Source of the DNA: Chlorella sorokiniana
Lineage: Eukaryota; Chlorophyta; Trebouxiophyceae; Chlorellales; Chlorellaceae
DNA: 64,000 nt
Direction: 5' to 3'
NCBI GenBank assembly: GCA_025917655.1
Contig: CP084612.1
Coordinates: 806,001-870,000 of the forward strand
This document shows positions 59,064-64,000 of this stretch, in pieces (position 1 is the stretch's first letter; the number at the start of each line of letters is the position of its first letter). A model generated the notes under the pieces. The model was not told the DNA's origin, ran no database searches, and was given only the letters and a program-made list of their open reading frames with translations. A program made the translations under genes and the position numbers.

Positions 59064-60050
59064 GGGCTGGCCTGGAATGTGCAAAGGAAGAGAGATACAT
59101 ACAGGCTCGGCAGCACCGCGACGGCTGCAAGCCTGCGCATCGCATCGTGCAGCACAGTGCCCAGACTACCAGGCCCTCACCATACAGAGGAAGGAGAGCG
59201 GCAGGAGCGCGAATGCCAACAGAATGGCAACGGCACCTGCACAAGGGGCAACAAGTGGCCTAACTACACAGCAGCGAGCGCCGAGCGTCGGCAATGACCT
59301 GCACCTGTAAGCCTCGACCGCACCAGCGACCGACACTCAACTACAGCTAGATATGTCGTGCAGAGACCACCCAGCGCTACGAACCCGGCATTAGCCTAAG
59401 ACGAAAGACAGGCATGCGGTCGGCATGTGCCGGCAGGGAAACCACCCACCTGCGAGCCAGGTTCCATCTGCTCTGCGCGAGGTTTGGGCCCATGTCACCC
59501 ACAGAGGCTGTCGCCAGGGCATAGCAAATCCTCCCGCCAGGACGTCTACCAGGCTCTCAAGACTGCTGGCCGACATCCCGGGTTCTTCCGGCAGCCCGGG
59601 GATGGGCAATGCACGGACAGCCAGCTGCTACAGAGTGTCGACTTGACCAGCGGGCGCCCTGCACGGTCGGAACCTCAACCCAAGCGTGAGGGTTTGACAA
59701 GGCTCCCGTCACTTTCTGCGCAAAAATATACGCAACAGACCACGCTAACATGTCTGTGTGGCCCGCAATGAGCCGCACGGCGCACCCCAGGCTGTCCTAC
59801 TGGGCCGCATGCCAGCGCCCTGCTGGCTGTCGCGCTACGGCCAGATGGCTGTGGAGCAGAGAAACATTCCTATCAGGCCCATTGATGCGTGTCTCACCAA
59901 ACGACGCTGGATTGAAAAGTTTTGCAGCAGTTTCACAGCGAGTGGGCCTGAGCAGACGCGCCGAAACCGCGAAACCCGCGCGCAAGCGTGCGGCCACGGG
60001 GCAGCGGCTGCGGCCGCAGGCTGATTGCGCTGCTCAGCCACCCGCCGCGC
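59064..60050. other. upstream of the RING gene; possible hydrophobic exon
   Basis: On the minus strand 59236-59181 is bounded by a good acceptor (CTTGTGCAG) and donor (GTGAGG) and reads VAILLAFALLPLSFLCM. It could be a first transmembrane exon of the RING protein, but its phase does not fit the next exon without one extra base. From 59300 to 60050 I see nothing else. Confidence 0.35.
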
Positions 60051-63000
60051 TCAGCCGATGAGCTCGTCCAGCTGCTTCTTGTCCAGGATGAAGTCCTGGC
60101 GGTGATAAAACTCTGTGAGCTGGCGGTAGACGTAGGAGGGCATGAAGCCGTGGCCTTGGTCTGAAGCAAGCGGCGGCGGGGAGGAGCCAGCAGCGGCGTG
60201 AGCGTGCAGGGGGCGGGGCAAGGGCATGCCCAGCAGGACAGGGCATGGCAGCCACAGGAAGGGATGTCCAGCCCATGCCCGGGGGTGGCAGGGAGCAGGG
60301 GGTGTGTGCTGAGGGGCGGCGGGGTTCGGCGGCGCACCTGTGACAAACAGGCTGATGAGCTCGGGAGGAACGTAATCGTAGCTGGGGTTGACCACCTGGA
60401 GTATGGAAGGGGTTGAGCATGTGTTTTGTGAGTGCGTGTGGGGGGGAGTGGTTATGTCCATACTGTGAGGAGGGCCCAAAGGGCAGGGGAAAGGGGGCGG
60501 CTGGCATGTGTATGGAGGTAGGGGGTTATGCACTTCCACACTGTTCAGGCCGCCCCTCCCCAACCCCACGTCCCACCCACCCACACCACCCTCTCCCCTG
60601 GATCCCCACCGTCAGGTACGGCAGGTTGGGCAGCCCCTTCTTCCAATCCTCGTTGCCCTCCTCAGCCTGCAAGCAGGAGAACGGGAAGTGGATGGTGCGC
60701 AGGGCAGCAGGCAGCCGCCAACCCTAGCAGGCGGGGCCACTTGTGCAAGGGCCTGGGGCGTGTGCTTAGGCGCGCGAGGGCAGCGTGTTCAATTGCATCG
60801 CAGCAGGTTGCAGGCTCTGCGCCGCGGCCAGGCCCTGCTCCCCTCCCCCCCCGCCCGCCAGCACCCCCAGGCGCCTGCGCACCATCCTGTCGAGGGTTTC
60901 CTGTCGCGCCTTCCGCGGCAGCCACACCGCCTCGTGCGAGTAGGGCAGGATGTCGGCGGGGTCCCCAAAGTCGTTGAAGTTAACGGCTGCGGGGTGGGGG
61001 GCCGGGAGTCGGTGGGTGTGAGCGTCACAGCATGGTGATGTGCCATCGTCCGTGCAATTGAAGGGCAGGCTGCGGCACGCGGCGCTGCTTGAACTGGGGC
61101 GTTTCGGGGACGGCCTGCGCTGCCGCTGCGGCCTCCCGTCACCTGGGTTGTGTGGGAAGAGGGTGGACAGCTTGTAAATGCCGCAGAGGACGACAAAGGG
61201 CACGGAGTGGCGGCGCGCCGCCATGGCAGCGATGTGGGTGCCTGCAGGCGCCATGATGCCGCCGTTGGCCAGCAGCGCCTGCGCCGTGGCCAGCACCTGG
61301 GACGGGAGGCGGCGAAGGAAGCAGCATAGGTGTGTGTGGGTGTGTGTGTGTGTTTGTGTGTGTGTGTGGGGGGGGCGGGGGGCTCGGGAGCGCTTCGTCA
61401 AAGGGGACCACCCTAGACTCCCCAGGGGACTCCTCAGGGGAGGGGTGGTGGTGGCGGCGGGGGCACCTTTTGGCTGCCCGCGTCACGCACCCCCCCAACA
61501 CTCGGCCCACGATGCCTACCAAGCCACAAAGTGCGTCCCCCACCCCTCCCAGAGACAGTCCCTCCCCCCCCCCGCCACACACACACCTTGTTCACGCGAG
61601 CCATCATGGCAAACACCGCGCTGTCGGCGATGAGCGTGGCGTGGATGCCCCGCGCCGCCAGCTCCTCCGCCATGCGCCGCCCCTGGTAGGTGGGCGACGC
61701 CTCCGCCACCACCACCTGTGCGGGGGCAACGCGCGGACGGGTGGGCGTGGTGGGTGGACGTGGAGGCAACGCGCATGTGCAAATGCTGGGCTGTGTGGGG
61801 CAGCGGGTGTGGGCCAGCAGCGGCGCGCGTGTGTGGGCGTGTGCGTGAGGGGGCCACCCAGCGCAGCGCAGCGCAGCCCCCGCCAGCATGGCGGGCTTGC
61901 GGCGCGGCAGGCTCGCCTCGAAGCTGCGTTTTCCGCGGCTCTGCGCAGCAGGTGCAGCACGGTGCGCGAGTAGCCCAGCACCAGGATGACTTCGTTGGCG
62001 TGGATGTGCTCCACCGCCTGCTGGGGGGTGGGTGGGCAGGTGGGGGTCAAGAGGTGGACATGTGGGTGGCTGGGGGTTGGGGGTCAGGGGTGGATACGTG
62101 GGTGGGCGGAGGTGGGGGCGTGATGTGTGGGCGGGCAAGTGGGTGGATGGGGTGGGGGCGTGATGTGTGGGTGGGCAGGTGGGGAGCTGGGGCTTAAGCG
62201 GCGCGGCGCGAGGCGCCATCCCGCCTCGCTCGCTGCACGCAGGCGCAACAACCCGCCTCGCGGCGGCGCGCGGCAAGGGGCGGGGCGGCGGCGTGCCTGC
62301 CCCGCGATGTTGTCGTCGATGTCCTTCAGCTCCTGGATCAGGTCGTTCACGCCGTCGATCACCTGCGCCGTGGGGGTGGGGTGGGGGGGGGGGGGGGGCC
62401 AGGGGGCAGAGTGGAGCGGGGAGGAGTATGAGCATGTGTGTGCTTGTGGGCGTCGCATGCGGGACGTGAAGGAGACCACAGAATCGAGCGTCACAGGCTG
62501 GAGCTGCAAGGACCCTGGAACGACATGCAAACGGGCGGGAGCAACGCGGCGCAGCGGGGCGGGGACGCAGCCTCGGCGGCGGCGGCGCACCTCCTGCTTG
62601 CGGTCCCACTGCGCCGCCCTGCCCCCCGCCGCTCCTTGTCGTCCAGCGAGTTGCGCCGCCCGCCGCCCTGCTGCTGCGCGGCGGCGCGCCGCGGGCGGCG
62701 GCGACTCGGCGGCGGGCGGCGACACGGCGCCCGACCCCGCCCCGCCGCCGGCCGCCGCCGCTGCCGCCGCCGCTTCGTCGAGGGCCCCTTGGTCCAGCAG
62801 GTTGTGCAGGGACAGGGTGCGGGTGGAGGTGGCGGCAAAGGGGGCCGCAGGGCGCGCGACAGCCCCCCAGCGAGTGGCCCATCGCCGGCAGCTCGCCTGC
62901 GGGGCGGGGGCAAGACCGGGTTTTCGACTGAGTGTGTGGGGGGCTGGGGCAGGCTCCGAACCGAGCCACGCTCTGCTCAAAGCTTTCCGGTTCCGTGCAG

Positions 63001-63515
63001 AGCGGGGCTCGCGTGAGCGGTGCGCCACGCAGGTGCACCCAGCAGCGCCAGGCCGTGGGGGCAGGGAAGGGTGCCATGCGGCGGGGCGCACCCGAGGACG
63101 CGGCAGCCAGATCATCGTCCTGCTCCTCCCGCTCCGCCTCCATCTCCTCCCGGATGATGTGCATCACGCGGCGCACTATGTTGCCGATCACCAGCTCTGG
63201 TGGGGGGTGGGGGAGCAGGCCTCAGGCCAGCAGCGGGTGCACGGCGGCGGCGGCCAGGGAGCACGCAGCGGCGGCCGTGCGTGGTGCGCGGGTGCGGCGC
63301 GGGCGCGGCGCACCTATGGGCTTGGCAGCCTGTATTCTGAGCCCCACTCGCTTGACCTCCGCCAGCATGAGCTCGGGGGTGTGCAGACGGGAGGAGGTGA
63401 CCAGCTGGCGCAGCAGCTCCGCTGTGCCCTTGGCCGCCGCCAGGCTGGAGTCCACGCGACGGTCGGCCAGCCGCGCGCAAAACGCCTCGACCCGGTCGTT
63501 GAAGGAGGCGGCCAT
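60051..63515 (-). CDS. EIF2B2: translation initiation factor eIF2B subunit beta
   Basis: Regulatory subunit of the GDP/GTP exchange factor for eIF2, controlling translation start in the cytosol. Eleven exons: 63515-63314, 63196-63092, 62896-62591, 62362-62297, 62017-61917, 61715-61587, 61296-61143, 60986-60883, 60666-60610, 60395-60338 and 60160-60051. MAASFNDRVEAFCARLADRR fits the family start. Landmarks: VIGNIVRRVMHIIREEME, VIDGVNDLIQELKDIDDNIA, AVEHIHANEVILVLGYSRTV, VVVAEASPTYQGRRMAEEL, ADSAVFAMMARVNKVLATAQ, LLANGGIMAPAGTHIAAMAA, YDYVPPELISLFVT and MPSYVYRQLTEFYH. Introns 4 and 5 use GC donors. Exon 3 carries an Ala/Pro-rich insertion absent from human eIF2B beta and needs frame changes; one base is missing in exon 5 (AEKRSFE). 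Confidence 0.95.
61328..61372. repeat. GT-rich microsatellite in an eIF2B beta intron
   Basis: Imperfect GT and GTGTGG units on the + strand lie in the intron between exons 6 and 7. Confidence 0.75.
62111..62184. repeat. two tandem copies of a 40-bp G-rich unit
   Basis: GGTGGGGGCGTGATGTGTGG recurs 40 bp apart (62111 and 62151) with similar following sequence, inside the intron between eIF2B beta exons 4 and 5. The flanks (62019-62110) are further GGTGGG variants. Confidence 0.75.
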
Positions 63516-64000
63516 GACTACCCCTGCTCCTGCTGCCTCACGACAAGCCCGCAGCCTCTGCGCAGCGCGCGAAAGAGTGCCAGAGGGTGGAGGGCGCGAC
63601 AGCGGCCGGCGGTGGAGGCGGCCGCCGCTTGGCAGCGGCATGGCGGGGCTGCTCAGCGGCGTGTGCGCTGCCGGATGAATCTGACCAGGTTTCTTGTGCA
63701 TTCGGCGGACGGCCTTGAGCCATCGAGGACGCTTTGAGAAAGCCCACTCTCACCTAGCAAGCACGTCCACCTCCTAGGATAACGTGCTCACAATTGGCTG
63801 GGGCCCTTCGGGTGTGCGTCTCTCTGCGCTGGCACGCCAACAAGCGCAGTTTGCAGAAGGCCCGTGGCGCTCGATCCGCAATGCGCTTGTCTTTGGGGGC
63901 TGTGTTAACACAGGAACAGTCACTGAATTTGGTTAGCGATAAGGATTGAGGCTGCAGGCCGCCGACGCCTCTGTCCCCTCCCGCGCTGCGCAAGCTGTGT
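63516..64000. other. upstream region of eIF2B beta to the window end
   Basis: The eIF2B beta promoter is expected here. From 63780 the base composition becomes less G+C-rich, which fits a promoter. No gene start on the other strand can be supported. Confidence 0.4.

Noticed and set aside
60413-61038. Plus-strand frames opposite eIF2B beta exons
   Set aside because: They are antisense shadows and intron sequence; no start context, splice pattern or family motif supports them.

Overview
The window looks like nuclear DNA of a unicellular green alga, most likely a trebouxiophyte of the Chlorella type. The evidence is very high G+C, intron-rich genes with short introns, plant-like proteins with chloroplast-type leaders, and the chlorophyte poly(A) signal TGTAA downstream of several genes. 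There are no bacterial operons, insertion sequences, CRISPR arrays or recognisable tRNA/rRNA genes. The species assignment is inference from style and gene content, not a database match.

Layout. (1) 173-663, + : tail of an unidentified gene. (2) 1877-4646, - : 26S proteasome ATPase RPT6. (3) 4918-10543, + : organellar polynucleotide phosphorylase with two S1 domains. (4) 11364-13540, - : TauD-type dioxygenase. (5) 13844-15968, + : class-3 lipase. (6) 16538-17581, + : C2-domain protein. (7) 18418-19678, - : DUF2358 protein. (8) 19887-22983, + : inositol-type sugar transporter. (9) 23635-27322, - : unknown nuclear-looking protein. (10) 27820-30251, + : secreted SUEL lectin-GH46 chitosanase. (11) 30544-30934: fold-back element with 125-bp inverted arms. 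(12) 31073-32260, + : nucleolar RRM protein. (13) 33656-35553, - : unknown acidic protein. (14) 37071-39584, - : U2AF65-like splicing factor without the third RRM. (15) 40625-42310, - : DUF98/Ycf21 protein. (16) 42647-44042, + : Bax inhibitor-1. (17) 44396-47149, + : PPR protein. (18) 47463-48895, - : true ubiquitin fused to SDE2. (19) 49728-50923, + : METTL21-type methyltransferase. (20) 52049-56429, - : KH-domain protein. (21) 57512-59063, - : RING-H2 protein. (22) 60051-63515, - : eIF2B beta.

The genes are mostly housekeeping: protein turnover (RPT6, RING, ubiquitin), RNA processing (PNPase, U2AF, SDE2, PPR, KH, the nucleolar RRM protein) and translation (eIF2B beta). There are also membrane/metabolic genes and one secreted wall-active enzyme. 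Neighbours often alternate in strand, giving several short divergent intergenic regions and tail-to-tail ends.

Two global features matter for any reader. First, many conserved exons contain single-base gaps, usually one G or C lost from a G/C run. The conserved protein continues in the next frame each time, so these are most likely sequence errors rather than pseudogenes. Second, about one hundred introns could be modelled from conserved protein joins, and five of them use a GC rather than a GT donor. The most interesting protein architectures are the ubiquitin-SDE2 fusion, the lectin-chitosanase, the tandem-S1 PNPase and the truncated U2AF65-like factor.
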